DNA from: an uncultured Chlorobiota bacterium
GTDB taxonomy: Bacteria > Bacteroidota > Bacteroidia > Bacteroidales > JAADGE01
Length of the DNA: 36,078 nt
Direction: 5' to 3'
Assembly: GCA_947311265.1 (NCBI GenBank)
Contig: CAMZKQ010000085.1
Coordinates: 1-36,078, forward strand
Positions 23,870 to 33,326 of this stretch are shown here, in pieces. The number at the start of each line of letters is the position of its first letter. The stretch's first letter is position 1. The notes below the pieces were generated by a model, which saw nothing but the letters and a program-made list of their open reading frames with translations, did not search any database and was not told where the DNA came from. A program made the translations under genes and the position numbers.

Positions 23870-26692
23870 ATGCAATCACCCGAAATGACAAAAATGATTC
23901 TTGATGCAGTAATTAATGCACCGGGTGAGTCCATTATTTTCTCTATTGATAGAGAGTACCTCTATATTTCGTTCAACCAAAATTTCAAAAAATATATGCA
24001 AGATGCTTTTGGCATCAATGTAAAAGTAGGCATGTCGGTACTCGAAATATTTAAAGGTTATACCGATATAAAAAAAGAAAAGGCTAATTTTGACAGGGCA
24101 TTTGAAGGGCGAGAATTTTTTCAGCTAGGTAACGAATTTATTGACAATAAATATTCCTATTATAAGGATATTTACAAACCCATTATAAACGAAGCCGGAG
24201 AAGTCCTTGGCGTAACCGTATTTTACACCAATATAACAGAGCGTAAACGCTCGGACAGAACTTGGGCGTTTCTGCTAAAAATGGCAGAAAAAGTAAATAG
24301 CACCGAGAGTTTAGAAAGTTTTATAAAAAATATCCAACTCGATTTGGATAAAATTATAGATACCACCAACTTTTTTGTTGCCCTCTACAAAAAAAAAAGT
24401 AACACTTACTCATTCCCTTTTTACTGCGATGTTAAAGACAATATAGAAAGTATTACAAGCTGTAATTTAAACAAATCAGTAACCGATTATGTGCGCAGAA
24501 CTGGCGTACCTTTACTTGCCTCATCGCAACAAATTAAAGGCTTAGAAAAAGCAGGACATATTGAACTCGTAGGCACACTCTCCCCATCGTGGCTAGGCGT
24601 ACCACTAAAATACCATGGGCAAGTTATCGGTGTAATTGTTATCCAAAGCCACGACAAACCCAACCTGTACGACGAGAAGGACTTAGACCTAATGGTCTAT
24701 ATCTCCGATTTTATTGCCCGAGCTGTACAACGCAAACGAACTGCAGACAAGAGTAGAGAAATAGCCCACCAACTAAAATACTCGCAAAAAATAGCCCGAC
24801 TAGGCTACTGGGAAATAGATTTACAAACCGGCAACATTCGGCTTTCGGAGGGGGCAAAAAAAATCTATGGGCTAAGTTACGACACCACTTGGGTAAAGCA
24901 AGCACTCGTTGAAAACCTTGTGCATATTGAAGATATTAATACCATAAGAAAATTAAGAACAGACGTTTCTATAAAGCACCCCGTTTATTCTGCCGACTTT
25001 AGAATACAGCACCCCAAAACAAAACAAACTGCACTTATCCATTCCCATGCCGAAACACACTACCTAAAAAACGGGAAAGCATACAAAATTACAGGCATCA
25101 TACAAGATGTAACCCAGCAGCACAAGGATAAATTAGAGCTACAAATGGCCAGGGATAAAGCCCAAGAAGCAGACCGCTTAAAATCTGCATTCCTAGCCAA
25201 TATGTCTCACGAAATCCGTACCCCAATGAACGCCGTAATGGGCTTTTCAAAACTGCTCTTAGAAAGAGAACTCTCTTCGGAAATGAAAACCAAATATGCC
25301 TCTTTTATAAACAGTAGTGCTAAAAATTTACTCAAATTAATTAATGATATTCTTGATGTCGCAAAAATAGAGGCCGGAGAATTTAGTATCGTTAAAAAAC
25401 CAATGGCAATAAACCATGTGCTTACAGAACTTTGCGAAACTTTTTCGCAACAGAAAAACACAATAGGCAAAGAACATATTACAATAAAATTAGAGTGTGA
25501 AAATACAGACCCCAACTTTACCATAATTACCGACCAGCTAAGGCTACGCCAGATTTTAACCAACCTGCTTGGCAACTCCCTAAAATTTATTGAAAAGGGG
25601 CATATTTATTTCGGCTATAACCTTTTAGATACAAAAACCCTAAAATTCTACGTTACAGATACAGGGATTGGTATTCCTGAAGATAAACAACAATTAATTT
25701 TTAGCCGATTTGGGCAAATCATTAATGATAAAGTGGCACACCCAGGCGGCACAGGTCTAGGTTTATCTATTTGCAAGCATTTGGTAGAGGTACTTGGTGG
25801 GAAAATTAGCTTTACATCTGCACCCTACGAAGGCACTACCTTTAATTTTTCACTACCACTTCAAATCGCAACCAACACCAGTAAGAAAGACTTTGGAGAG
25901 GTTAATTTTTCAATCTTTAACGGGTTAAATATATTAGTAGCCGAAGACAATAAAGTCAATCAAATTTTACTTGAAGATACCCTAGACCTAAACCCCCAAA
26001 CCAATACTATTGATTTTGCAGACTCTGGCGAACAGGCTATTCAGAAGTTTAAACAAGGCAATTATAATTTCATTTTTATGGATATTCGTATGCTAGGCAT
26101 TAATGGCTACAAAACAACAACCCAAATTAGAGCCTTAGAAAAACAAGCCAAAAAAACCCCTATAATTGGGCTTTCTGCCCATGCCATGGGCGAAGCAAAA
26201 AGGTTAGGAAAAAAAGCAGGTATGGACGATTTTATTACAAAACCATTTATTCCAAAAGATTTATTTAGAGTGCTTATGCAGTTCACAAACAATGGCAAGG
26301 TGAAACAGGAAGAAAAAGAAAAGAAAACTCCAAAACAAGAACAAGCAGGAGAGTTTCAATGTATCGACTTATCTGCCTTAGAGGCACTCTATAAAAATAA
26401 TCATGAAAAGCTAAGAAAAATTATACTCTTATACATCAACAATATTGACAAGCAGATTGCTGATTTACAAAACTATATTCAGAATACAAAAAATGAACAG
26501 GCACAAATTTGTGCACACTCTTTAAAAACAGCTTTTAAATACTTTGGAATGGCACAAACCTCCAGTCTTGCAAAAGAAATGGAAATAAATGCTAAAACTT
26601 ACACTAAAAATAGCCTTACCCAAAAAGCAAAAATACTAAGCCAAAATTGGGCAAAAGGAAAAGCAGAAGCCCTTATTTTCTGTCAAAAATAA
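23870..26692 (+). CDS. hybrid sensor histidine kinase: PAS-GAF-PAS-HisKA-HATPase-REC-HPt
   Basis: A 940-residue sensor with no transmembrane segment visible, so probably cytoplasmic. Order: a PAS domain (about 15-125, ending V-T-V-F-Y-T-N-I-T-E-R-K), a GAF domain (about 135-290), a second PAS (about 300-420, ending G-I-I-Q-D-V-T) and a short coiled coil. The HisKA box is N-M-S-H447-E-I-R-T-P. The HATPase has N-box N565-L-L-G-N569, D597-T-G-I-G-I-P and G-G-T-G-L-G-L-S. The receiver (about 686-800) has the phospho-acceptor D738 in F-M-D-I-R-M. The C-terminal HPt has H883 in A-H-S-L-K. All relay residues are present, so a His-Asp-His relay to an unlinked regulator is likely. No response regulator is adjacent. 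The secreted protein gene follows 34 bases later. Signal unknown. Confidence 0.94.
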   Translation: MQSPEMTKMILDAVINAPGESIIFSIDREYLYISFNQNFKKYMQDAFGINVKVGMSVLEIFKGYTDIKKEKANFDRAFEGREFFQLGNEFIDNKYSYYKDIYKPIINEAGEVLGVTVFYTNITERKRSDRTWAFLLKMAEKVNSTESLESFIKNIQLDLDKIIDTTNFFVALYKKKSNTYSFPFYCDVKDNIESITSCNLNKSVTDYVRRTGVPLLASSQQIKGLEKAGHIELVGTLSPSWLGVPLKYHGQVIGVIVIQSHDKPNLYDEKDLDLMVYISDFIARAVQRKRTADKSREIAHQLKYSQKIARLGYWEIDLQTGNIRLSEGAKKIYGLSYDTTWVKQALVENLVHIEDINTIRKLRTDVSIKHPVYSADFRIQHPKTKQTALIHSHAETHYLKNGKAYKITGIIQDVTQQHKDKLELQMARDKAQEADRLKSAFLANMSHEIRTPMNAVMGFSKLLLERELSSEMKTKYASFINSSAKNLLKLINDILDVAKIEAGEFSIVKKPMAINHVLTELCETFSQQKNTIGKEHITIKLECENTDPNFTIITDQLRLRQILTNLLGNSLKFIEKGHIYFGYNLLDTKTLKFYVTDTGIGIPEDKQQLIFSRFGQIINDKVAHPGGTGLGLSICKHLVEVLGGKISFTSAPYEGTTFNFSLPLQIATNTSKKDFGEVNFSIFNGLNILVAEDNKVNQILLEDTLDLNPQTNTIDFADSGEQAIQKFKQGNYNFIFMDIRMLGINGYKTTTQIRALEKQAKKTPIIGLSAHAMGEAKRLGKKAGMDDFITKPFIPKDLFRVLMQFTNNGKVKQEEKEKKTPKQEQAGEFQCIDLSALEALYKNNHEKLRKIILLYINNIDKQIADLQNYIQNTKNEQAQICAHSLKTAFKYFGMAQTSSLAKEMEINAKTYTKNSLTQKAKILSQNWAKGKAEALIFCQK

Positions 26693-26726
26693 AGCACCCA
26701 AAACATTCACCTCTAAAGCAAACCAT

Positions 26727-27761
26727 ATGAAAAACACAATACTAATAACAACCTTACTGTTAGCAACTTACATAAGCAATGCACAAATCACACTAACCAA
26801 TGCCACCCACGGGCTACAAGAAAATTATGAATATACAACTCTAAATACAGAATACCTATCCCCCGGAGCAAGTGGTAGTAATGTATTATGGGATTTCACC
26901 CAAATTAATTGCTCGGACAGTAAGCATACATGGCTACTGCCAGCTTACACCACCTACCGAGATACCGAGTTTTCTAGTGCAAATATAGCCATCGAAAGCG
27001 GTGCTAATTATTTCTATTTCCAAACAGACGACTTCGCCAACAACTACCTCGGAATGGTTACGCCAACCTCACTTATTAAGTTTGATATGCCTATAAAAAA
27101 AATTGAATACCCCTTCACCTTTGGAGATTTCACAAGCACAAACTACACCGGAACAGGCATCCACCACAATAGCATACATAGCACAATATCAGGACACTAC
27201 TGGGCCAAAGCAGATGCTTGGGGAACACTAATTTTGCCCGAAGGCGTAACCCTACAAAACGTACTGCGAGTACAAACTATCGACACAATTACAGAAACCG
27301 CATGCAACTCAACCACAGTTATCAACCAAAAATACCTGTGGTATGCCGCCGAATCTCGCTACCCCCTTTTTGTAACACGCATTAGCACCCAAATCCAAAG
27401 CGATGAAACCATCACCGTTACAAAAAAATCATATTACAATGCCACAGCAGTAGAAAGCATTGTAAATGAAACAGTTGCATCTATAGATAAAACCATTGAA
27501 AATTCAGATATTTTTAATATCTACCCAAATCCATACATCGAAAAAGTTAAGATTAAATACAACTTACTCCAAAATTCCGACATTAAAATAGAAACTGTAA
27601 GCGAAACGGGGGCAATTACTAGCGTACTTTTATCACAAAAAAATCAAAAAGGAGAAAACACAGTAAACTACCAACCACAACAAACCCCCAATGGGATTTC
27701 ATTTATCCGTTTTACCGTAAACGGAAAAGTATTTATGAAAAAAATTGTAAAAATTGATTAA
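26727..27761 (+). CDS. secreted protein with T9SS type A sorting domain
   Basis: A 344-residue exported protein. A Sec signal peptide (M-K-N-T-I-L-I-T-T-L-L-L-A-T-Y-I-S-N-A, probable cut before Q20-I) is followed by about 240 residues that I cannot place in a family. The C-terminal sorting domain starts at I-Y266-P-N-P. It contains I-K-I-E-T-V-S-E-T-G, G-I-S-F-I-R-F-T-V and the usual end K-V-F-M-K-K-I-V-K-I, the features that direct cargo through type IX secretion and often lead to glycan anchoring. It lies 34 bases after the histidine kinase and 11 bases before a permease gene, and may be co-expressed with the kinase. Confidence 0.88.
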   Translation: MKNTILITTLLLATYISNAQITLTNATHGLQENYEYTTLNTEYLSPGASGSNVLWDFTQINCSDSKHTWLLPAYTTYRDTEFSSANIAIESGANYFYFQTDDFANNYLGMVTPTSLIKFDMPIKKIEYPFTFGDFTSTNYTGTGIHHNSIHSTISGHYWAKADAWGTLILPEGVTLQNVLRVQTIDTITETACNSTTVINQKYLWYAAESRYPLFVTRISTQIQSDETITVTKKSYYNATAVESIVNETVASIDKTIENSDIFNIYPNPYIEKVKIKYNLLQNSDIKIETVSETGAITSVLLSQKNQKGENTVNYQPQQTPNGISFIRFTVNGKVFMKKIVKID

Positions 27762-27772
27762 GGTTTAATTCA

Positions 27773-28606
27773 ATGCCAAACCACCCGAACAATGCCTTTA
27801 CGCTTACGCTGAAATTTTTAGGTGCATTGTCCTTACTCTTTATTTTTGCCCCCATGTTCGGTATGTTTTTAGACGTGTCTGGGGCAGATTTGTTTGACGT
27901 AGCCAAAGACAAGCAAGTACAGGACAGCATACAGCTCACCCTTTTTGCTGCCGCAAGTGGAACTCTTTTTGCTGCCCTTTTTGCCATACCACTAGCCTAC
28001 GTCCTTGCACGCTTTGACTTCTGGGGCAAGCGAATTTTACAAGGCATTATTGATTTGCCCGTAATAATCCCCCACTCTGCCGCAGGAATTGCCATTTTAG
28101 GTTTCGTAGCAAAAGACACCGCAGTCGGTCAGTTTGCCCAATTTACTGGCTTAAATTTCATCGGCACACCGCTAGGCATTGCAGTTGCAATGGCGTATGT
28201 AAGCATTCCATACCTAATAAACGCCGCAAGAGATGGCTTTGCAGCAGTGCCAGAAAGGCTCGAAAAAGCAGCATTATCACTAGGGGCAAGCCACAGGCGA
28301 ACTTTTTTTTCAATATCCCTACCCCTTGCTAAGCAAAGTGTTTTCACTGGGCTTATTATGATGTTTGCCCGAGGCATGAGCGAATTTGGAGCAGTAATAA
28401 TCGTCGCCTATCACCCCATGACTACGCCAATACTCATTTACGAACGATTTACTAGCTTTGGGCTCGCCAATGCAAAAGCAATATCAGTCCTTTTTATTTT
28501 GGTAGGATTATTAATTTTTATTACTTTCAGGATTATTACTGGCACTCCCTTTTTAAGCATAAAAAAACGCTTAAAAAAACATTCAAACCATAGAACAGAG
28601 CAATAA
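27773..28606 (+). CDS. molybdate/tungstate/sulfate-type ABC transporter permease (ModB/WtpB-like), orphan
   Basis: A 277-residue inner-membrane permease with about six hydrophobic segments. The cytoplasmic coupling loop is A-A-L-S-L-G-A-S-H-R-R-T-F-F-S-I-S-L-P-L, the EAA motif through which such permeases contact their ATPase. M-M-F-A-R-G-M-S-E-F-G-A-V-I-I-V-A-Y and T-P-I-L-I-Y-E-R-F are strongly typical of the molybdate/tungstate (ModB/WtpB) group. The early D-S-I-Q-L-T-L-F-A-A segment is also conserved. No substrate-binding protein and no ATPase gene lies on either side, which is unusual for this family. It starts 11 bases after the T9SS cargo gene. The oxyanion cannot be assigned. Confidence 0.88.
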   Translation: MPNHPNNAFTLTLKFLGALSLLFIFAPMFGMFLDVSGADLFDVAKDKQVQDSIQLTLFAAASGTLFAALFAIPLAYVLARFDFWGKRILQGIIDLPVIIPHSAAGIAILGFVAKDTAVGQFAQFTGLNFIGTPLGIAVAMAYVSIPYLINAARDGFAAVPERLEKAALSLGASHRRTFFSISLPLAKQSVFTGLIMMFARGMSEFGAVIIVAYHPMTTPILIYERFTSFGLANAKAISVLFILVGLLIFITFRIITGTPFLSIKKRLKKHSNHRTEQ

Positions 28607-28678
28607 AAAAACTTCAAAAAAAAATTCATAACCAGTTTTCGACTAATTGTCTATTAGCTACAATGGGAAGAGAGAAAT

Positions 28679-28686
28679 TATTTTTG
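28679..28686 (+). promoter_or_regulatory. Bacteroidota -7 box (TAttTTTG) for coaD
   Basis: A full TAnnTTTG match in the 169-base spacer between the permease and coaD, with a leader of about 90 bases. The remainder of the spacer shows no gene or RNA I can support. Confidence 0.3.
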
Positions 28687-28775
28687 CTATCGCAAACATA
28701 ATAAAACTCACAGGGCAATATGAATTAATAATCGAAGATAGTACATTAAAACGACTCTGAAACAAATAACAAGAT

Positions 28776-29237
28776 ATGAAAAGAATAGCCGTATTCCCCG
28801 GGTCTTTCGACCCTTTTACCGTAGGACACGAATCAATGGTAAGGCGTGCCTTGCCACTTTTTGATGAAATAATAATTGCCATGGGCGTAAACTCGCAAAA
28901 AGCGGGCTATTTTGCCCCTGCAAAAAGGATAAAATGGATAGAGCAAACATTTGCCAACGAAGCCACTGTATCAGTCGCCTCTTTCGAGGGACTTACTGTT
29001 GATTTTTGTAAAGAAAGAAACGCAAAATTTATTTTGCGAGGGCTTCGCACAGCGGCAGATTTAGAGTACGAGCGAGCCATTGCCCACATGAACCACAGCA
29101 TCGCACAAGACACCCAAACCATTTTCATGCTCACCCTACCCGAGCATGCTCCCATAAGTTCTTCGCTAGTTAGAGAGGTTTTTCGCTACGGTAAAGACGT
29201 AAGTAGCTTTATCCCCAAAGGGATTGTTTTAAAATAA
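28776..29237 (+). CDS. coaD: pantetheine-phosphate adenylyltransferase
   Basis: Fourth step of coenzyme A synthesis: transfers AMP from ATP to 4'-phosphopantetheine. 153 residues, normal length. The nucleotidylyltransferase motif F-P-G-S-F-D-P-F-T15-V-G-H18 is near the start. L-R-G-L-R-T-A-A-D-L-E-Y-E is the phosphopantetheine-binding block, and I-S-S-S-L-V-R-E near the C-terminus is the second ATP motif. It converges on gcvP with 31 bases between stops. Confidence 0.96.
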   Translation: MKRIAVFPGSFDPFTVGHESMVRRALPLFDEIIIAMGVNSQKAGYFAPAKRIKWIEQTFANEATVSVASFEGLTVDFCKERNAKFILRGLRTAADLEYERAIAHMNHSIAQDTQTIFMLTLPEHAPISSSLVREVFRYGKDVSSFIPKGIVLK

Positions 29238-29268
29238 TCCTAGCTCCTGTTTTAAAGCAGAGTGTAGC

Positions 29269-32145
29269 CTAAGTTTCATCGTTATAACTTTCCATTGGCG
29301 GGCAAGTACACATTAAATTTCGGTCGCCATAAGCATCGTCCAAGCGAGCAACAGGGAGCTGGAATTTATTTTCGTACAAATAGGGCATAGGAAAACCTGC
29401 CTTTTCTCGGCTGTATGGATATTTCCATTCACTTGCAGTAAGTACTTTTTCCGAATGGGGAGCATTTTTTAGTACATTGTTTAATTTATCGGCTTTGCCG
29501 TCTTTTATTTCTTGTATTTCATTATAAATAGAAATCATTGCATCGGCAAAGCGATCCAATTCGGCTTTGGACTCGCTTTCGGTCGGTTCAACCATTAAAG
29601 TACCATGTACAGGAAACGAAAGTGTTGGGGCATGAAACCCATAATCCATCAAGCGTTTAGCAATATCTGCCTCGGTAATTCCGGCTTCTATTTTAAAATT
29701 TCGGCACTCCAAAATCATTTCGTGTGCAACACGACCTTTTGCACCAGTATATAATATTTTGTAATAATCTTGTAGCCTTACTGCAAGGTAATTAGCATTC
29801 AGAATTGCAGATTTCGTAACTTTTTTTAACCCTTTTTCACCAAGCATTTTAATGTACCCGTAAGTAATTGGCAAAACAGAGGCACTCCCCCATGGGGCTG
29901 CGGCGACAGCTTTTATGCCCTCTTTTCCACCTGTTTTTATAATCGGGTTGGACGGTAGGTATTTTGCCAAATGTTTGGCTACGCCAATAGGACCAACTCC
30001 GGGGCCACCGCCACCATGTGGAATAGCAAAGGTTTTGTGCAAGTTTAGGTGGCAAACATCTGCCCCTATTCTACCTGGGCTGGTAAGCCCCACTTGTGCA
30101 TTCATGTTTGCACCGTCCATATAGACTTGCCCCCCGTTGTCGTGTATAATTTTACACATATCCATAACCCCAGTTTCAAAAACGCCGTGCGTTGATGGGT
30201 AAGTTATCATAAAGGCCGCCAAATCGTTAGTATATAACTTTGCTTTTGCCTGTAAATCTTCGATGTCGATATTTCCCCTATCATCACATTTTACAATAAC
30301 CACCTTCATACCTGCCATTACTGCACTTGCAGGGTTGGTGCCATGTGCCGATGAAGGGATAAGCACGACCTTGCGGTGCCCTTGATTTTGGCTTTCTAAA
30401 TACTTTTTTATTACCAAAAGTCCTGTATATTCGCCCGCTGCTCCCGAGTTGGGTTGTAAGGAGGTAGCCTCAAAGCCTGTTATTTCCGAAAGGTCTTTTG
30501 TGAGTTCTTTAATTATTTGCTGATATCCTTTGGCTTGGTTTAATGGTACAAATGGGTGCAAGTTCCCAAATTGTGGGTTACTTATTGGTAACATTAGTGT
30601 AGCTGCATTTAGTTTCATGGTGCAAGAGCCAAGCGAAATCATGGAGTGTGCCAAAGAAATATCTCTATGCTCTAATTTTTTAATGTACCGCATCATTTCT
30701 GTTTCGCTGCGGTAGCTGTTGAAAATTGGTTGTCTAAGGAAATTGTCTTGCCTTGTAAACTTGGTATCAAAATCAGGCGTATTAGAAAATCTAACTTTAT
30801 TTTTCAGTTTTAATTTTGCAGCCTTTGCAAATACTTTTAAGATTTGTTTCAAATCTTTTTTAGAGGTGGTTTCATTTAAACTTATCCCAACAGTATGCCT
30901 ATCGAAATAACGAAAATTAATTTCGTTTTTCAAGGCCAGTTTTCTTAATTTTTTAATCGAAACTTCTTTGGGCAGTTCAATTTTTAGGGTATCAAAATAA
31001 TCTGAGTTGAGTTGTTGGTAGCCCATATTTTTAAGGGCATCGCCTACTGCTTTCGCAGAAAAGTGAATATTTAGGGCAATCTGTTTTAGCCCTGATGCCC
31101 CATGATACACGGCATACATTCCTGCCATTGTTGCTAAGAGGGCTTGTGCGGTGCAAATATTTGAGGTGGCTTTTTCTCGCTTTATATGTTGCTCTCTGGT
31201 TTGGAGTGCCATGCGGTAGGCTTTATTTCCTGCGGCATCTTTGGATACGCCAATAATTCGCCCGGGTATGTTTCTTTTAAATTTTTCGGACGTTGCAAAA
31301 TAACCTGCATGGGGACCTCCATACCCCATAGGGATACCAAAACGCTGGGTTGTGCCAAAAACAATATCTGCCCCCCAGGCTGCTGGTGGAGTTAAAATGG
31401 CAAGGCTAAGTAAATCGGCTGCAACTCCCAATAATATATTATTGGCTTTGGCTTTTTCCGCAAAAGCGGAATAGTCGTTTATTTTACCGTCGCTGTTGGG
31501 GTACTGTACAATTGCCCCAAATACTTTATCATGAAATTCATAGTTTTGAAAATTATCAATTTCAATAAGGATCCCTAATTGTTCGGCACGTACTTTAATT
31601 ACTTCGATGGTTTGTGGGAATACATTTTTATCTACAAAGAAAGTATTTACCCCAGCTTTTATAGCTGCTCTTTTTCGCAAACCAAACATCATGAGCATTG
31701 CTTCTGCGGCAGCAGTGGCCTCGTCTAGCAAAGAGGCATTAGCCAACTGGCAACCTGTAAGCTCAGTAATTACAGTTTGGAAATTGAGCAATGCCTCGAG
31801 CCGCCCTTGCGAGATTTCGGCTTGGTAGGGTGTATATGAGGTGTACCAAACTGGGTTTTCAAAAATATTTCGCCAAACTACAGAAGGGGTAATTGTAGCA
31901 TTATACCCTAAGCCAATATAGGTTTTAAAGCATTTATTTTTTGCTCCAATTTTCTGTATTTTTTGCAAATATTCGTATTCGCTTATTGCAGGTGATATGT
32001 CAATCCCCGTCTCCAAACGAATCTTATCAGGTAGTGTTTGTGCTATTAGCTCGTCTTCGGAAGAAACGCCAATTACTTTTAGCATTAACTGGATATACTT
32101 TTCTGAATTACCATTATGCCGGTTAATATATTTTTCAAAAGCCAT
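29269..32145 (-). CDS. gcvP: glycine dehydrogenase (aminomethyl-transferring), P-protein of the glycine cleavage system
   Basis: PLP enzyme that decarboxylates glycine and passes the aminomethyl group to the lipoyl arm of GcvH. At 958 residues it is the single-chain form with fused N- and C-terminal halves. The first half has G-L-G-Y-N-A-T-I-T-P, N-P-V-W-Y-T-S-Y-T-P-Y-Q-A-E-I-S-Q-G-R and Y-G-G-P-H-A-G-Y-F-A. The catalytic half has N-S-G-A-A-G-E-Y and the PLP lysine K704 in N-L-H-K-T-F, followed by a G-G-G-G-P-G-V-G-P-I loop. gcvH and gcvT are not adjacent. A TACATTTG promoter box lies about 41 bases upstream of the ATG. Confidence 0.98.
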   Translation of the reverse strand: MAFEKYINRHNGNSEKYIQLMLKVIGVSSEDELIAQTLPDKIRLETGIDISPAISEYEYLQKIQKIGAKNKCFKTYIGLGYNATITPSVVWRNIFENPVWYTSYTPYQAEISQGRLEALLNFQTVITELTGCQLANASLLDEATAAAEAMLMMFGLRKRAAIKAGVNTFFVDKNVFPQTIEVIKVRAEQLGILIEIDNFQNYEFHDKVFGAIVQYPNSDGKINDYSAFAEKAKANNILLGVAADLLSLAILTPPAAWGADIVFGTTQRFGIPMGYGGPHAGYFATSEKFKRNIPGRIIGVSKDAAGNKAYRMALQTREQHIKREKATSNICTAQALLATMAGMYAVYHGASGLKQIALNIHFSAKAVGDALKNMGYQQLNSDYFDTLKIELPKEVSIKKLRKLALKNEINFRYFDRHTVGISLNETTSKKDLKQILKVFAKAAKLKLKNKVRFSNTPDFDTKFTRQDNFLRQPIFNSYRSETEMMRYIKKLEHRDISLAHSMISLGSCTMKLNAATLMLPISNPQFGNLHPFVPLNQAKGYQQIIKELTKDLSEITGFEATSLQPNSGAAGEYTGLLVIKKYLESQNQGHRKVVLIPSSAHGTNPASAVMAGMKVVIVKCDDRGNIDIEDLQAKAKLYTNDLAAFMITYPSTHGVFETGVMDMCKIIHDNGGQVYMDGANMNAQVGLTSPGRIGADVCHLNLHKTFAIPHGGGGPGVGPIGVAKHLAKYLPSNPIIKTGGKEGIKAVAAAPWGSASVLPITYGYIKMLGEKGLKKVTKSAILNANYLAVRLQDYYKILYTGAKGRVAHEMILECRNFKIEAGITEADIAKRLMDYGFHAPTLSFPVHGTLMVEPTESESKAELDRFADAMISIYNEIQEIKDGKADKLNNVLKNAPHSEKVLTASEWKYPYSREKAGFPMPYLYENKFQLPVARLDDAYGDRNLMCTCPPMESYNDET

Positions 32146-32186
32146 TATAGAATTGTATTTTATACGGAATTATTTTATAATTTGCA

Positions 32187-32194
32187 CAAATGTA
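32187..32194 (-). promoter_or_regulatory. Bacteroidota -7 box (TAcaTTTG) for gcvP
   Basis: A full TAnnTTTG match on the minus strand in the 113-base divergent spacer between gcvP and the SDR gene. I see no glycine-riboswitch-like structure in this spacer by eye. Confidence 0.38.
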
Positions 32195-32258
32195 ATAATT
32201 ACTTTATGATTTTGATTATTCAATTAGAGATATTTTTTTAATCATTAATAAAATTGAA

Positions 32259-33326
32259 ATGGAAAATACAATTATAGATAAATCAAAACCTGTAATGCTA
32301 ACTGGGGCAACTGGTTATGTAGCAGGTTGGATAGTAAAAAAACTTTTGAAACAGGGCTTTACGGTACATGCCCCTGTTAGGGATATTAATAATGTAGAAA
32401 AGCTAAAATACCTCAATGAAATTGCCGCTGACGCAGTAGGTTCTATTAAATATTTTGAAGCCGATTTGCTTAAAGAAGGCTCTTATGATGAGGCGGCAAA
32501 AGGCTGCGAAATTATTTTCCATACGGCATCGCCGTTTTCGATGGAGGTAAAAGACCCAATGAAAGAACTCGTTGAACCTGCTTTGCTTGGCACTGAAAAC
32601 GTACTGAACACCGCCAACAAAACGGAAAGTGTAAAGCGTGTTGTACTGACCAGTAGCTGTGCTGCAATTATTGGCGATGCCAAAGATTGTTTAACACTAC
32701 CCAATAATACGGCTACCGAAAAGGATTGGAATTTCTCATCAACTGTAAATCATCAGGCGTACTCGTACTCCAAAACGATAGCAGAAAAAAAGGCTTGGAA
32801 GATAAACAAAAATCAATCCCGTTGGGATTTGGTGGTAATTAACCCATCGTTTGTAATTGGTCCGGGGATAAACCCTAATGGCAGTTCGGAAAGTTTTAGC
32901 CTTGTTCGCCAAATGGGCGATGGGCAATTAAAAACAGGTGTACCTGAATTTTTTGTTGGTGTAATTGATGTGAGGGATTTGGCAGATGCTCATTTAAAAG
33001 TGGCATTTAACCCGCAGTCAAAAGGGCGGCATATTATTTCTAATCAAGAGGTTAGCTTTTTGCAACTGTCTAAAATTCTTCAAAAAGAATTTGGGGACAA
33101 ATACCCTTTCCCGAAAAGGGAGTTGCCCAAATTTTTAGTGTGGATTATGGCCCCTACTGTGGGCTTCAAACGTAAAATGATTTGGCTAAATATTGGCTAC
33201 CATTGGCTAGTTGATAATACCAAAAGCAAAACAGAGTTAGCAATGAAATACCGCCCTGTAGAAGAGTCAATTATTGATTTTTTTCAGCAGCAAGTTGATG
33301 CAGGGTATTTTAAAAGTAAGGTTTAA
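32259..33326 (+). CDS. extended SDR reductase (dihydroflavonol-4-reductase / cinnamoyl-CoA-reductase-like)
   Basis: A 355-residue NAD(P)-dependent reductase of the extended SDR class. The coenzyme motif is T-G16-A-T-G19-Y-V-A-G23. V-L-T-S-S-C-A-A (129-136) supplies the catalytic serine and Y168-S-Y-S-K172 the catalytic Tyr/Lys. V-I-N-P-S-F-V-I-G-P is the family block after the active site. Such bacterial members reduce aldehydes or ketones of unclear identity; the plant names reflect similarity only. It starts at an ATG with an A+T-rich leader, divergent from gcvP. Its stop is interlocked with that of the MBL gene (TTAA at 33323-33326). Confidence 0.88.
   Translation: MENTIIDKSKPVMLTGATGYVAGWIVKKLLKQGFTVHAPVRDINNVEKLKYLNEIAADAVGSIKYFEADLLKEGSYDEAAKGCEIIFHTASPFSMEVKDPMKELVEPALLGTENVLNTANKTESVKRVVLTSSCAAIIGDAKDCLTLPNNTATEKDWNFSSTVNHQAYSYSKTIAEKKAWKINKNQSRWDLVVINPSFVIGPGINPNGSSESFSLVRQMGDGQLKTGVPEFFVGVIDVRDLADAHLKVAFNPQSKGRHIISNQEVSFLQLSKILQKEFGDKYPFPKRELPKFLVWIMAPTVGFKRKMIWLNIGYHWLVDNTKSKTELAMKYRPVEESIIDFFQQQVDAGYFKSKV

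Noticed and set aside
23870..28606. Kinase, secreted protein and permease as a defence island
   Set aside because: None of the three carries a defence-associated domain; the layout is better explained as sensing, secretion and transport.
32146..32258. Glycine riboswitch ahead of gcvP
   Set aside because: The spacer is short and A+T-rich, and I see no paired aptamer-like conserved core by eye.
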